A DNA stretch of 64,000 nucleotides from Cellulomonas endophytica (GCF_004123805.1 NZ_RWJX01000003.1:62001-126000); one strand, 5' to 3'; numbered from the stretch's first letter, positions 43,230-52,611 are shown. Made by a program: numbers and translations. Notes: generated by a model not told the origin, from the letters alone.

Positions 43230-44003
43230 TCACACGACGGCCGTCATCCCGCCGTCGACGAACACGTTCTGCCCCGAGACGAAGCTCGAGGCGTCGGAGG
43301 CCAGGAACAGCAGCGTCCCGACGAGCTCCTCCACGCGGCCCCAGCGCTGCGCGGGCGTCCGCTGCGTCACCCACCGGTCGAACTCGGGGTCCTGCCACAG
43401 CGCCGCGTTCATGTCCGTGGCGAAGTAGCCGGGCGAGATCGCGTTGACCTGGATGCCGTGCCGCGCCAGGTCGGCCGCCATGCCCTGGGTGAGCAGCGCC
43501 AGGCCGCCCTTGCTGGCGGAGTAGGGCGCGATGGTCTGGCGCGCCAGCCGCGACTGCACGGAGGCGATGTTGACGATCTTCCCCGAGCCGCGGGCGGCCA
43601 TCCCCGGCGCGACGAAGCGCGAGACGTAGAAGGCGCTCGAGAGGTTCGTCGCGATGACGGCGTCCCAGTCGGCGACCGCGAACTCCGTGATGGGGGCGCG
43701 CCGCTGCACGCCCGCGTTGTTGACGAGGACGTCGGGCACGCCGTGGGCGGCGACGAGCTCCGCCACCCCGACCTCGACGGCGGCCGCGTCCGTGACGTCG
43801 AAGGCCACGGCCGCGGGCCGCCGGCCGGTCCGCCGCTCGAGGTCGTCGGCGACGTCCCCGAGGGCGGCCGTGTCCCGGCCGTGGAGCACGAGGCGGGCGC
43901 CGGCCTCGGCGAGCCCCGTGGCGAGCGCGCGGCCCAGGCCCCGCGAGGACCCCGTGACGAGGGCGAGGCGGTCCGTCACGTCGAACAGGCTGCTGGCGGT
44001 CAC
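43230..44003 (-). CDS. SDR oxidoreductase, gluconate 5-dehydrogenase (IdnO) type
   Basis: The product has 257 residues. The cofactor motif is TGSSRGLG, the catalytic Ser and Tyr-x3-Lys are in IVNIASVQS and YSASKGG, and NNAGV is present. The sequence pattern LVTGSSRGLGRALATGLAEAGA with HGIQVNAISPGYF resembles 5-keto-D-gluconate reductases. In the operon it would reduce 5-ketogluconate to gluconate for the kinase. The GTG at 44003 overlaps the permease stop by 4 bases. Confidence 0.87.
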   Translation of the reverse strand: MTASSLFDVTDRLALVTGSSRGLGRALATGLAEAGARLVLHGRDTAALGDVADDLERRTGRRPAAVAFDVTDAAAVEVGVAELVAAHGVPDVLVNNAGVQRRAPITEFAVADWDAVIATNLSSAFYVSRFVAPGMAARGSGKIVNIASVQSRLARQTIAPYSASKGGLALLTQGMAADLARHGIQVNAISPGYFATDMNAALWQDPEFDRWVTQRTPAQRWGRVEELVGTLLFLASDASSFVSGQNVFVDGGMTAVV

Positions 44004-45388
44004 GCCAGACCCACGACGACGTAGAGCACGGAGATGATCGCGAACGCGAGCACGGACTCGATGCCCTGCTGGACCGTCCAGGTGCGCAGCGTGGTCTTCA
44101 CGTCCATGCCCATGAGGCGTCCGACGAGCCAGAACCCGGAGTCGTTGACGTGGCCGGCGAAGACGGAGCCGGCGGCGGTCGCGAGGGTGATGCAGGCGAT
44201 CTGGAGTCCGCTGTAGTCGCCGGCGGTGACGGCCGGTGCCATGAGCCCGGCGGCGGTCACGAGGGCGACGGTCGCCGAGCCCTGGGCGAGGCGGAGGATG
44301 ACCGCGATGATGTAGGCCGCGACGATGACGGGCAGGCCGATGGACTCGAGGGAGTCCGCCAGCGCGTCGCCGATCCCGGAGGCGCGCAGGACGCCGCCGA
44401 ACATGCCGCCGGCGCCCGTGATGAGGATGACGGAGCACACCGGGCCGAGCGAGGAGTCGAGGACCTTCTCGAGCGCGCTCCCGTGGACGCCCCGGCGGGT
44501 ACCGAGCACCAGCATGGCGACGAGGACGGAGATGAGCAGCGCGACGGCGGAGGTGCCGATCACCGTCAGGACCTGGAACCAGGTCTCGTCCTCCGACACC
44601 ACGCCGGCCCCGTTCAGCGCGTCGAGGCCCGTGTTCATGAAGATGAGCACGAGGGGCAGGGCCAGCACCGCCAGGACCGTGCCGACGCGCGGCGGGTTGC
44701 TGGGCTGGTCCTCGTCGATGCTGCCGAACAGCGCCGGGACGGGCAGGGGGTACCGGTCGCCGACGCGCTTGCCCCACAGGTACCCGGAGACGTACCAGAC
44801 CGGGAAGGCCAGGATGATCCCGACGAGGAGCACGAGCCCCAGGTTCGCCTCGTAGAGCTCCGTGGCGGCGACCGGTCCGGGGTGCGGCGGCAGGAAGACG
44901 TGCATGACGGAGAACGCCGCCGCGGCGGGGATGCCGTAGCCCAGGACGTTCCCGCCACCGAGGCGCCGGGCCACCGCGAAGATGATCGGCAGCATGACCA
45001 CGAGCCCGGCGTCGAAGAAGATGGGGAAGCCCACGGCCAGCGAGGCCAGGCCCAGCGCGAACGACGCGCGCTTCTCGCCGAACCGGCCCACGAGCGCCTC
45101 GGCCAGCACGCGGGCTCCGCCGGAGTGCTCCACGAGCTTGCCGAGCATCGCGCCGAGCCCGATGAGCAGGGCGACCGTGCCGAGCGTGCTCCCGAAGCCG
45201 CCGACGAGGGTGTTGACGATCTCGCCGATCGGGATCCCCGTGGCCAGGGCCGTGAGCAGCGAGACCACGACGAGCGTGAGGAACGCGTGGAGCTTGAAGC
45301 GGATGACGAGCACGAGGATCAGCGCGATGGCCGCGGCGGCGATGGCCAGGAGGGGCCCCGCGCCGAGGGTCTGCGTCCATTCGTCCAT
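44000..45388 (-). CDS. gntP: GntP-family gluconate/idonate permease
   Basis: The product has 462 residues with about 12-14 hydrophobic segments. Family blocks are GFGSTLGTVALLIGLGAMLGKL, VGFPIFFDAGLVVMLPI, FLPPHPGPVAA and VNDSGFWLVGRLMGM. The ATG at 45388 has a GGAG 6 bases upstream; an earlier in-frame start at 45472 has none. It imports an aldonate with protons and starts the operon, opposite to the FadR-type regulator. Confidence 0.92.
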   Translation of the reverse strand: MDEWTQTLGAGPLLAIAAAAIALILVLVIRFKLHAFLTLVVVSLLTALATGIPIGEIVNTLVGGFGSTLGTVALLIGLGAMLGKLVEHSGGARVLAEALVGRFGEKRASFALGLASLAVGFPIFFDAGLVVMLPIIFAVARRLGGGNVLGYGIPAAAAFSVMHVFLPPHPGPVAATELYEANLGLVLLVGIILAFPVWYVSGYLWGKRVGDRYPLPVPALFGSIDEDQPSNPPRVGTVLAVLALPLVLIFMNTGLDALNGAGVVSEDETWFQVLTVIGTSAVALLISVLVAMLVLGTRRGVHGSALEKVLDSSLGPVCSVILITGAGGMFGGVLRASGIGDALADSLESIGLPVIVAAYIIAVILRLAQGSATVALVTAAGLMAPAVTAGDYSGLQIACITLATAAGSVFAGHVNDSGFWLVGRLMGMDVKTTLRTWTVQQGIESVLAFAIISVLYVVVGLA

Positions 45389-45494
45389 GGGATCTCCGTC
45401 GATCGATGGGGTGGTGCCGGCAGGCGCCGACGGGCGCCGGCAGGGTGCGGACAGGGCGACCTCGGCACCCATCGTGGTGCCGGCCGGCGGCGCG

Positions 45495-45518
45495 CGCTAC
45501 GGTGGCAGAAAGTCATAC
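45495..45518. promoter_or_regulatory. divergent gntP/regulator promoter with GntR-type operator
   Basis: The 252-base gap contains a plus-strand -10-like TACGGT (45495-45500) followed by the inverted repeat AAAGT-CAT-ACTTT (45506-45518). The short A+T-rich repeat contrasts with its surroundings and covers the expected start of the regulator transcript. GntR/FadR-family proteins commonly bind repeats of this size, so the adjacent regulator is the expected ligand. Confidence 0.6.
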
Positions 45519-45640
45519 TTTTTGGCAAGCCTCGGGTCGGCGTGAGCGACCCGGCCGACGGAACGGTTCACCCGCCCCCGGCCGTCGGCGCCCGGGGAGC
45601 GGCCCGTACACTCCTGCAGCGGCGCGGCGGAGGGCGGGAC

Positions 45641-46375
45641 ATGCGGGGGGGCCTGCACAGCGGGGTGCTCGACCGGCTCGGCCGGGAGATCGCCGCCGGC
45701 ACGCGCCCGCCCGGGTCCGTCCTCACGCTGGCGGGGCTGGAGTCCGAGCTCGGGGTCTCCCGGACGGTCGTGCGCGAGGCGGTGCGGGTCCTGGAGGCGG
45801 TCGGCATGGTCGAGTCGCGGCAGCGCGTCGGCGTGCGCGTCCGGCCCGAGGAGGAGTGGAGCGCCCTCGACCCGCAGGTCGTCGGCTGGCGCCTGGCGGG
45901 CCCCGGGCGCTACCGGCAGCTCGTCGCGCTCACGGAGCTGCGCCTGGCGATCGAGCCGACGGCGGCCCGGCTGGCCGCCCGGCACGCGGACGGCGCGACC
46001 CGCGAGCGCCTCGCCGCCCTGGCCGCGCGGCTGCGCGCGCTCGGCGAGGAGGGCCGCGGCCAGACGGCGCCCTACCTCGAGGCCGACGTGGCCTACCACG
46101 CCCTCCTGCTGGAGGCCTCGGGGAACGCGCTGCTCGCGGCGCTCACGGGGCCGGTCGCCGAGGTGCTCTCCGGGCGCTCGGGGCTCGGCCTCATGCCCGC
46201 GTCGCCCGTGCCCGGTGCGCTGGACGACCACGAGGCCACGGCGCGTGCCGTCGCGGCGGGCGACGAGGACGCCGCCGAGCGCCACGCGCGCGCCGTCGTC
46301 GAGGAGGTCTGGCGCGAGGTGCTCCGGGCGGCCGGTGCCCCCGGGGCCGGTGCGCCCGGGACCGGTGCGCCGTGA
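45641..46375 (+). CDS. FadR-subfamily GntR transcriptional regulator
   Basis: The product has 244 residues. The winged helix-turn-helix (about 24-65) contains LAGLESELGVSRTVVREAVRVL, and the helical FCD ligand domain follows (LTELRLAIEPTAARLAARHA, DVAYHALLLEASGN). The tail has a glycine/alanine/proline repeat. GGAGGG (45629-45634) precedes the ATG. It lies divergent from the gluconate operon and should repress it until the substrate or a phosphorylated product binds. Confidence 0.9.
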   Translation: MRGGLHSGVLDRLGREIAAGTRPPGSVLTLAGLESELGVSRTVVREAVRVLEAVGMVESRQRVGVRVRPEEEWSALDPQVVGWRLAGPGRYRQLVALTELRLAIEPTAARLAARHADGATRERLAALAARLRALGEEGRGQTAPYLEADVAYHALLLEASGNALLAALTGPVAEVLSGRSGLGLMPASPVPGALDDHEATARAVAAGDEDAAERHARAVVEEVWREVLRAAGAPGAGAPGTGAP

Positions 46376-47406
46376 GCCGGCTCGACGGCGGACGCCGGGG
46401 CCGGACCCTGCTCGCGGCCGTCCTCGCGGCCGGGGTCGCCGGGGGCGTGCTGGCGGGGTGCACACCCGGCGGCGGCACGCCGCCCCCCTCGGCCGCGGCG
46501 ACCGCGCCCGGGACGGGGGCGGACCCGCAGGCAGGGGGCCCCGACGCCCCGGCGCCGGGGCTGCCCGACGCGGCGACGGTGCGCGGCACGGGCACGCCGC
46601 TCGTCGTCGGGACCACGACGCTGTGGGTCCTGCCGACCGCGGGCGCCGGCGTCCGGACGCTCGCGGCGGAGGACGGCTCCGCGGTCGCCGTCGTCACGGT
46701 CCCGACCCCCGCGACGGGTGCGGTCACCGGGGCCGCGGGCGGCGCCGTCGGCGCGGGTGCGGTGGGCACGGGTGCGGCGGGCACGGGCGGGGTGGGCATG
46801 GCGGCCCCCGCGGCGGGCGACCGCGTGGTCGTGGCCGTCCTCGCGGCGCCGGCGGACCGCACCCTCGCCGTGCGCGACGACGGCTCCGTGGTCGTGGACG
46901 CGGGCGACGCCTTCGTCGCCGGCCTCGCACCCGCGGGCCACGCCCCGCCCTCCGTGGCGCTCACCCCCGCCGGCAGCCCCCGCGTCGCGGCCGTGGACCC
47001 GGCGGCGCCGGCGGCCGACGCCTCCGGTGCGGACGACGCGCCGACGGGCCCGGGCGTCGTCGTGACCCTGACGGTGCCCGCCGGGGCGGTCGGCGACGTG
47101 CCGCTGTGGCTCGCCGACGTCACGGTCCTCGACGCCACGTGGGGGCAGCGCGAGGGCGGGCGGTCCCTCGCGGTGGAGCCGTCGGCGTGGGCACGCGCCG
47201 GGGGGCAGGCGGCGGGGGTCGGGGTGTGGGCGCAGGTCGTGGCGCGCGAGCCGGAGGCGGACCTGCCGACGATGCGCGACCAGCTGTGGTGCCACCAGCT
47301 CGGGGCGCCGGAGAAGGACACGTGGAACCTCGAGCCCTGGCGGCCCGAGGTCGACACGCTCACGCTGCTCGCGGCCGGCTGCAACCCCGTCGACGGGGAC
47401 GGCTGA
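46372..47406 (+). CDS. DUF2599-domain lipoprotein
   Basis: The product has 344 residues. A signal peptide with lipobox LAGC near residue 27 is followed by a long region rich in Ala, Gly, Thr and Pro, with a GAVGTGAAGTGGVG-like repeat around residues 120-143. The C-terminal part, ending QLWCHQLGAPEKDTWNLEPW and then CNP, matches DUF2599, a family of secreted proteins of unknown role. The GTG start overlaps the regulator stop by 4 bases, so expression is coupled to a transcription factor with no obvious functional link. Confidence 0.7.
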   Translation: MSRLDGGRRGRTLLAAVLAAGVAGGVLAGCTPGGGTPPPSAAATAPGTGADPQAGGPDAPAPGLPDAATVRGTGTPLVVGTTTLWVLPTAGAGVRTLAAEDGSAVAVVTVPTPATGAVTGAAGGAVGAGAVGTGAAGTGGVGMAAPAAGDRVVVAVLAAPADRTLAVRDDGSVVVDAGDAFVAGLAPAGHAPPSVALTPAGSPRVAAVDPAAPAADASGADDAPTGPGVVVTLTVPAGAVGDVPLWLADVTVLDATWGQREGGRSLAVEPSAWARAGGQAAGVGVWAQVVAREPEADLPTMRDQLWCHQLGAPEKDTWNLEPWRPEVDTLTLLAAGCNPVDGDG

Positions 47407-47407
47407 G

Positions 47408-47968
47408 GTGGCGCCGCGGCTGCAGGCCCTCGAGCTCCTGCCCGACGCCGCCGGGCAGGCCCGCGTGCGCGCCGACTGGGACGCGCTGGCCGCCGCGGGC
47501 CTGCCGTCGCAGGCGCAGCACCGTGGCGCGACGAACGCCCCCCACGTGACGCTCCTGCCGGCCCCGGTCCTCGACGCCGCGCTGCTCGACCGGGCGCGGG
47601 ACGGGCTGGCCCCCCTGCTCCCGGTCCGGGTGCGGGCGGCGGGCCTCGTCGTGCTCGGCGGGCCCCGCGTCACGCTGGCGCGGCTCGTCGACGCGCCGGA
47701 CGCCCTCGTCGCCGCCGTGCTGGCGCTGCGCGCCGCGGCGCCCGCGACGCCGCACCCGGGGTGGCTCGCGCACGTGACCCTCGCCCGCCGGCTCGACCGG
47801 GCCGACGTCGGCCGCGCGGTCGAGCTCCTCGGTCACGAGGACGTGGAGCTCGACCTCGTCGCGCTGCGGCACTGGGACCCGGCCGGGGCGGACGGCGCGG
47901 GCGCGACGACCACCCTCGTCGGCCCCGACGGGCTCAGCGCGGCGTCGCCCCCGCCCGCAGCGCCGTGA
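47408..47968 (+). CDS. 2H phosphoesterase superfamily protein (2'-5' RNA ligase-like)
   Basis: The product has 186 residues. Two H-x-T motifs, HVTLL and HVTLA, are about 80 residues apart in mirrored halves, the hallmark of the 2H fold. Members cleave or join 2'-5' or cyclic phosphate bonds in RNA or nucleotides; substrate here is unknown. The GTG start is one base after the lipoprotein stop. The last 35 bases overlap the convergent GGDEF-EAL gene. Confidence 0.78.
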   Translation: MAPRLQALELLPDAAGQARVRADWDALAAAGLPSQAQHRGATNAPHVTLLPAPVLDAALLDRARDGLAPLLPVRVRAAGLVVLGGPRVTLARLVDAPDALVAAVLALRAAAPATPHPGWLAHVTLARRLDRADVGRAVELLGHEDVELDLVALRHWDPAGADGAGATTTLVGPDGLSAASPPPAAP

Positions 47969-50288
47969 CGGGACCGGGGCGGCCGAGGAGGTAGCCCTGG
48001 GCGTCGTCGCAGCCGGCGTCGGCGAAGAACGCCAGCTGCGCGTCCGTCTCGACGCCCTCCGCGATCGTCCGCACGCCGAGCTCGCGGGCCAGCCGCAGGA
48101 TCGCGGCCACGACGACCCGCGTGCGCTCCTCGTCGACGGAGGAGGCGAACGAGCGGTCGAGCTTGAGGACGTCCACGGGCATCCGCCGCAGCCAGGTGAG
48201 CGCGGTGTTGCCGGCACCGAAGTCGTCGAGCGCGATGGAGAAGCCGCGCTCGCGCTTGCGCCGCAGCCGGTCCCCCAGGCCCGGCACGTCCGTGCCCAGC
48301 ACCTCCTCCGACAGCTCGAAGAAGATGCCGTGCGGGTCGACCCCGTGCCACGCGGCGAGCGCGGCGAGCTCGCGGTCGAGCTCGGGCACCGCGAGCTGCA
48401 CCGCGGCGAGGTTGATGAAGACCTCGAGGTCCGTGCCGTCGGCCTGCCACCGGGCGGCCTGGGCGAGCGCCGCGTCGACCGCCCACTGCGACAGCGCCGG
48501 CACGAGCCCGACCTCGCCCGCCAGGGGCAGGAACTCCCCGGCCGGCACGAGGCCGCGCAGCGGGTGCCGCCACCGCAGCAGGGCCTCCGCGGCGACGACC
48601 CGCCGGTCCCGCAGCCGGACGATGGGCTGCCACGCCAGCTCGAGCTGCCCGTGCTCGAGGGCGTGGTGGAGCTGGCTGCCGAGGTCGAGCCGGTACTGCA
48701 CGCGCGTCCCGAGCTCCCGGGTGAAGGGGGCGCTGCGGGCCCGGCCCAGCCGCTTGGCCTCGTACAGCGCCGCGTCGGCCTGCGCGAGCAGCTCCTCGGC
48801 CCGGCGGCTGCCGCCGGGGCCGTCGAGCGCGAGCGCGGGGTCGTCGTCCGCGCCCGCGTCGGGCACCGCGTCGTCCGCCGGGCGGTGCGTCACCACGCCG
48901 AGCGAGACCGTCACGTGCGAGGCGACGGGCCCGATCCGGTAGCGGCCCGTGGCGGCCGCCGCCACGCGGTCCGCCAGCGCGCGCTCGGCCCCCTCGGCGG
49001 CGGCGTCGAGGCCCTGCGCGACGACGACGAACTCGTCGCCGCCGAGCCGGGCGACGGCCACGTCCGCCGCTGCGGCACCGGGCCCGGCGGCCGCCCGCGG
49101 CCCGGCGTGCTCCGGCCGCAGCGCCGTCACCAGGCGCGAGGCCATCTCGACGAGCAGCAGGTCGCCCGCCGCGTGCCCGAGGCTGTCGTTGACGACCTTG
49201 AAGTCGTCGACGTCGAGCACGACGACGGCGAAGGCGGTCCCCTCACGGGTGCTGCGGACCACCGCCTCGCGCAGGGTGCGCGTGAACCACCGCCGGTTGG
49301 GCAGGCCCGTGAGCGCGTCCTCCAGCGCCAGGTGCTCGAGCCGGCGGGTGGCGGCGCGGTGGGCCGTGACGTCGCGCAGGGCCACCGCGACGCCCCCCAC
49401 GGCGGGCTCGGCCCCCCAGTCGCGCGCGACCGCCTGCACCCAGCGCACCTCGCCGGAGGTGCGCACGACCCGCAGCTCGGCGGCGACCCGATCGCCCGGC
49501 GCGACCTGCGCCCGCACGAGCAGGTCCTCCAGGACGGCGCGGTCGTCGTCGAGCACCACCCGCGCGAAGGTCGCGCCCGCCGCCGGCCCCGGGCCCCCGA
49601 GGAGCTCGGCCAGGGCCGCGCTCGACCAGTCGACCGTGCCCTCGGGCGTCAGCACGACGATCGCGTCCGCGGCGTGCTCGAGCAGGAGGCGGTGGCGCTC
49701 CTCCCGGCGCCGGCGCATGACGTCGGCCGCGCGCTCGTCCGTGACGTCCCGCCACAGCACGACGACGAGGCCCGCCACGGGCAGGTGGGACATCTCGGCG
49801 ACGCGGTGGCGCACGGCCCGGCCCCCCAGCGCCAGGGCCGGCGGCACGCCCCGGGGGTCCGGGTCGGCCACCTCGGGACGGGAGCCGGGCACCCCCGGCA
49901 GGTCGGCGCCCCCGGGCCCGGCGGGGCGCGGCGGCGTCCGCAGCGTCCCGTCGGCGTCGAGCGCGAGCAGCAGGTCCTCCCGCTGCGGCCGGCCGGTGAC
50001 GAGCACCTTGCGGTTGAGCGCGACGACGCGGTCCGCCACGGCCTCGCCGAACAGCTCGCGCAGGGTGCGCCCCACGGAGGGGGTGCCGGCGAGGCCGTCG
50101 GTCCCGCCCGAGTCCGCGACCACGAGGAAGTCCCGCACGCAGCCGTCCAGGCCGGGGACGGGACGCAGCAGCGTGACGCGCTCGCGGTCGTCGCGGTGGA
50201 GGGCGGCCAGCAGCGCCGGCAGCAGGTCCGCCGGGTCGGTCGCGGGCACGGGCAGGGCCGCCGTGGCCGGTCCGGACGCCTCTGGCAC
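47934..50288 (-). CDS. PAS-GGDEF-EAL cyclic-di-GMP signalling protein
   Basis: The product has 784 residues. PAS-like regions (about 60-185 and 200-312) precede the diguanylate cyclase domain, with GGDEF at 416-420, and the phosphodiesterase domain with E568 (EAL), N626, E658, D688-D689, K709 and E744, all catalytic positions retained. The inhibitory RxxD site before GGDEF is not recognisable. No membrane segment is present, so it is a cytoplasmic sensor. A purine-rich AGGGGG stretch precedes the GTG at 50288. Both making and breaking of c-di-GMP look possible. Confidence 0.9.
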   Translation of the reverse strand: MPEASGPATAALPVPATDPADLLPALLAALHRDDRERVTLLRPVPGLDGCVRDFLVVADSGGTDGLAGTPSVGRTLRELFGEAVADRVVALNRKVLVTGRPQREDLLLALDADGTLRTPPRPAGPGGADLPGVPGSRPEVADPDPRGVPPALALGGRAVRHRVAEMSHLPVAGLVVVLWRDVTDERAADVMRRRREERHRLLLEHAADAIVVLTPEGTVDWSSAALAELLGGPGPAAGATFARVVLDDDRAVLEDLLVRAQVAPGDRVAAELRVVRTSGEVRWVQAVARDWGAEPAVGGVAVALRDVTAHRAATRRLEHLALEDALTGLPNRRWFTRTLREAVVRSTREGTAFAVVVLDVDDFKVVNDSLGHAAGDLLLVEMASRLVTALRPEHAGPRAAAGPGAAAADVAVARLGGDEFVVVAQGLDAAAEGAERALADRVAAAATGRYRIGPVASHVTVSLGVVTHRPADDAVPDAGADDDPALALDGPGGSRRAEELLAQADAALYEAKRLGRARSAPFTRELGTRVQYRLDLGSQLHHALEHGQLELAWQPIVRLRDRRVVAAEALLRWRHPLRGLVPAGEFLPLAGEVGLVPALSQWAVDAALAQAARWQADGTDLEVFINLAAVQLAVPELDRELAALAAWHGVDPHGIFFELSEEVLGTDVPGLGDRLRRKRERGFSIALDDFGAGNTALTWLRRMPVDVLKLDRSFASSVDEERTRVVVAAILRLARELGVRTIAEGVETDAQLAFFADAGCDDAQGYLLGRPGPVTALRAGATPR

Positions 50289-50443
50289 GTCGACCCCCTG
50301 CAGCGCCGGCGTCCGCACCCGCCGGCTCGCGGTGCCGGCCCCGCACGGGTCCGGTGCGCCCACTCTGCGCGGCCCGGGGGGCGCGCCGCCACTCCTGCGG
50401 GCGAACGGGGCCGGAAGCGGACACCTCGGGGCCGTCCGCCGGG

Positions 50444-52549
50444 TCAGCCCCGGCGGGGGCGGGCCTCCGGGACGGGCGCGTCGCCCCGGGCGCGCTGGGC
50501 GCGGGCCCAGGCGCGCGCCTCGTCCTGGCGCCGGGCCTCGGCGCCCGACGCGACGGCCGCGCGCAGGTGCTCGGGGCCGTAGCCGAACGCGTCGACGAGG
50601 TCCTGGGCGTGCGGCCGCAGCCGTGCCAGGAGGCGGTCGACGTAGGACGCGACCGTCCGCGCCCGGCCGACGGACAGGCGCCCGTTCAGCAGGTACCAGT
50701 CGAGGTGGCGCTCGACGAGCCCGAGGCCGAACAGGTCGCGCAGCCACGTGAGCACCTGGCGGGTGCCGGGGTCCGTGACCCGCTCGAGCGCGGCGGTGAA
50801 GGACTCCCACTGCACGAGCTCGGCGTGCGCCCGGGCCGCCTCGACGAGGGCGTGCTGGTGGGCGCCGACGATCGCCGCGGCCTCCCGCGGGGACGCCTTC
50901 TGGGCCGGGCGCACCCCGGCCGCCACCTCGGCGACCATCGTCTCGACCCGGTCCACCAGCAGGGCGCGCTGCTCGTGGGTCTCGCGCAGCTGCCCGACGG
51001 AGCGGCGCGGGTCGCCGGCGTCGGCGATCGTCTGCAGGGCCCGGGTCAGCGGCGTGCGGTAGCGCGCGGCGTCGGCGGCCCGCTCGGCGACGAGCCGCGC
51101 CACCCGGACCGCGTCGAGGTGGCGGAAGCCCTGCGCGTGGTCGGCCAGGAGCCGCTTGCCGACGAGCTGGAGCAGCACGGTGTTGTCGCCCTCGAACGTC
51201 ACGTAGACGTCGAGGTCCGCGCGCAGCCCGACGAGGCGGTTCTCCGCGAGGTAGCCCGCGCCGCCGCAGGCCTCGCGGCACGTCTGCAGCGTCGTCAGGG
51301 CGTGCCAGGTGGACGCCGGCTTCAGCGCCGCGGCGAGGGTCTCGAGGTCCTCGCGCGTCTGCTCCGTGTCGTTGCGGCCGGAGAACACGTCGTCGAAGGC
51401 GGCGAGCAGGTCCTCGTGCGCGAACCCGGCGGCGTAGGTCGTCGCGAGCAGCGGCAGCAGGCGGCGGGCGTGCTCCGGGTGGTCGAGGAGGACGACCTCG
51501 TCGACGTCGGGGCCGGCGAACTGCCGGCGCTGGTTGCCGTACGTCACCGCGACCGCCAGGCCGGCGCGGGCCGCCGCCACCGCCGCCCCGTCGAGGGACA
51601 CCCGGCCCTGCACGAGCGTGCCCAGCATCGTGAAGAAGCGCCGGCCGGGGCTGGCGATCGGGGAGGTGTAGGTGCCGTCGGGTGCCACCGACCCGTACCG
51701 GTCCAGGAGGTTCGTCCGGGGGACCCGCACGTGGTCGAAGCACAGCCGGCCGTTGTCGATGCCGTTGAGGCCGCCCTTGAGCCCGTCGTCCTCGCCGGAG
51801 ACCCCGGGGAGGAACTGCCCCGCCGCGTCCCGGACCGGCACGTAGACCGCGTGGACGCCGTGGTCGACCGGGCCCCGGCCGGGGGCGGCCGTGACGAGCC
51901 GGGCGAAGACCACCGCGGCCGTCGCGTGCTGCGCGGCGTTGCCGAGGTAGTCCTTCCAGGCGGCGCGGAAGGGCGTGTGCACGACGAGCTCGTCCGTGGC
52001 GGGGTCGAAGGTCGCCGTCGTGGCGATGGACTGCACGTCCGACCCGTGGCCGGTCTCCGTCATGGCGAAGGCGCCGGGCGTGGCCACGGACAGGGCGTCG
52101 GGCAGCCACGCGTCGTGGTGCCGCCCCGTCCCCAGGTGCAGGATCGCGGAGGCGAACAGGCCCCACTGCACCCCGGCCTTGATCTGCAGCGACGGGTCGC
52201 CGACGACGAGCTCCTCGAAGCGCGCGAGCGAGCCGCCGTGGTCGTCGCGGCCCCCGAAGCGCTCCGGGAAGGCGCGGTGCACGTCGCCCTCCGCCGCCAG
52301 CGCCCGCAGCTGGTCGAGCACCCGGGCGCGGTGCTCGGCCATGGGCATCCCGGGCACGCCGTGGAACCGCTCCTGGGCCATGAGCGCGCGGGCGCCGCGG
52401 CGCAGCTCCGGGTAGTGCCCGAGGAGCACCTCGTGCAGGGCGCCGACGTCGACCCGGCCGCCCCGGTCGAGCGCGGGGTCGCCGGGGGCGGCGGTCCCGG
52501 TCGTCCCGGTGGGGCCCGGGGTGGTGGGGCGGGGTGCGGTGGTGGTCAC
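50444..52549 (-). CDS. acyl-CoA oxidase/dehydrogenase family flavoprotein
   Basis: The product has 701 residues. After a disordered 30-residue start come ACAD-fold blocks: AFAMTETGHGSDVQSIATTA (FAD/substrate contact), GIDNGRLCFDHVRVPRTNLLD, and CREACGGAGYLAENRLV near the flavin site. The length and GHGS motif fit acyl-CoA oxidases better than short dehydrogenases. It would introduce the trans-2 double bond in fatty acyl-CoA. The RBS GGAG precedes the GTG. TetR is 62 bases upstream on the same strand, and the other beta-oxidation-type genes are divergent. Confidence 0.88.
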   Translation of the reverse strand: MTTTAPRPTTPGPTGTTGTAAPGDPALDRGGRVDVGALHEVLLGHYPELRRGARALMAQERFHGVPGMPMAEHRARVLDQLRALAAEGDVHRAFPERFGGRDDHGGSLARFEELVVGDPSLQIKAGVQWGLFASAILHLGTGRHHDAWLPDALSVATPGAFAMTETGHGSDVQSIATTATFDPATDELVVHTPFRAAWKDYLGNAAQHATAAVVFARLVTAAPGRGPVDHGVHAVYVPVRDAAGQFLPGVSGEDDGLKGGLNGIDNGRLCFDHVRVPRTNLLDRYGSVAPDGTYTSPIASPGRRFFTMLGTLVQGRVSLDGAAVAAARAGLAVAVTYGNQRRQFAGPDVDEVVLLDHPEHARRLLPLLATTYAAGFAHEDLLAAFDDVFSGRNDTEQTREDLETLAAALKPASTWHALTTLQTCREACGGAGYLAENRLVGLRADLDVYVTFEGDNTVLLQLVGKRLLADHAQGFRHLDAVRVARLVAERAADAARYRTPLTRALQTIADAGDPRRSVGQLRETHEQRALLVDRVETMVAEVAAGVRPAQKASPREAAAIVGAHQHALVEAARAHAELVQWESFTAALERVTDPGTRQVLTWLRDLFGLGLVERHLDWYLLNGRLSVGRARTVASYVDRLLARLRPHAQDLVDAFGYGPEHLRAAVASGAEARRQDEARAWARAQRARGDAPVPEARPRRG

Positions 52550-52611
52550 GGGGACTCCTCGTCGTCGTCGTCGGGAGCGGGCGGGGTGGGGGTGGTCGAC
52601 GTCGGGGGTCG

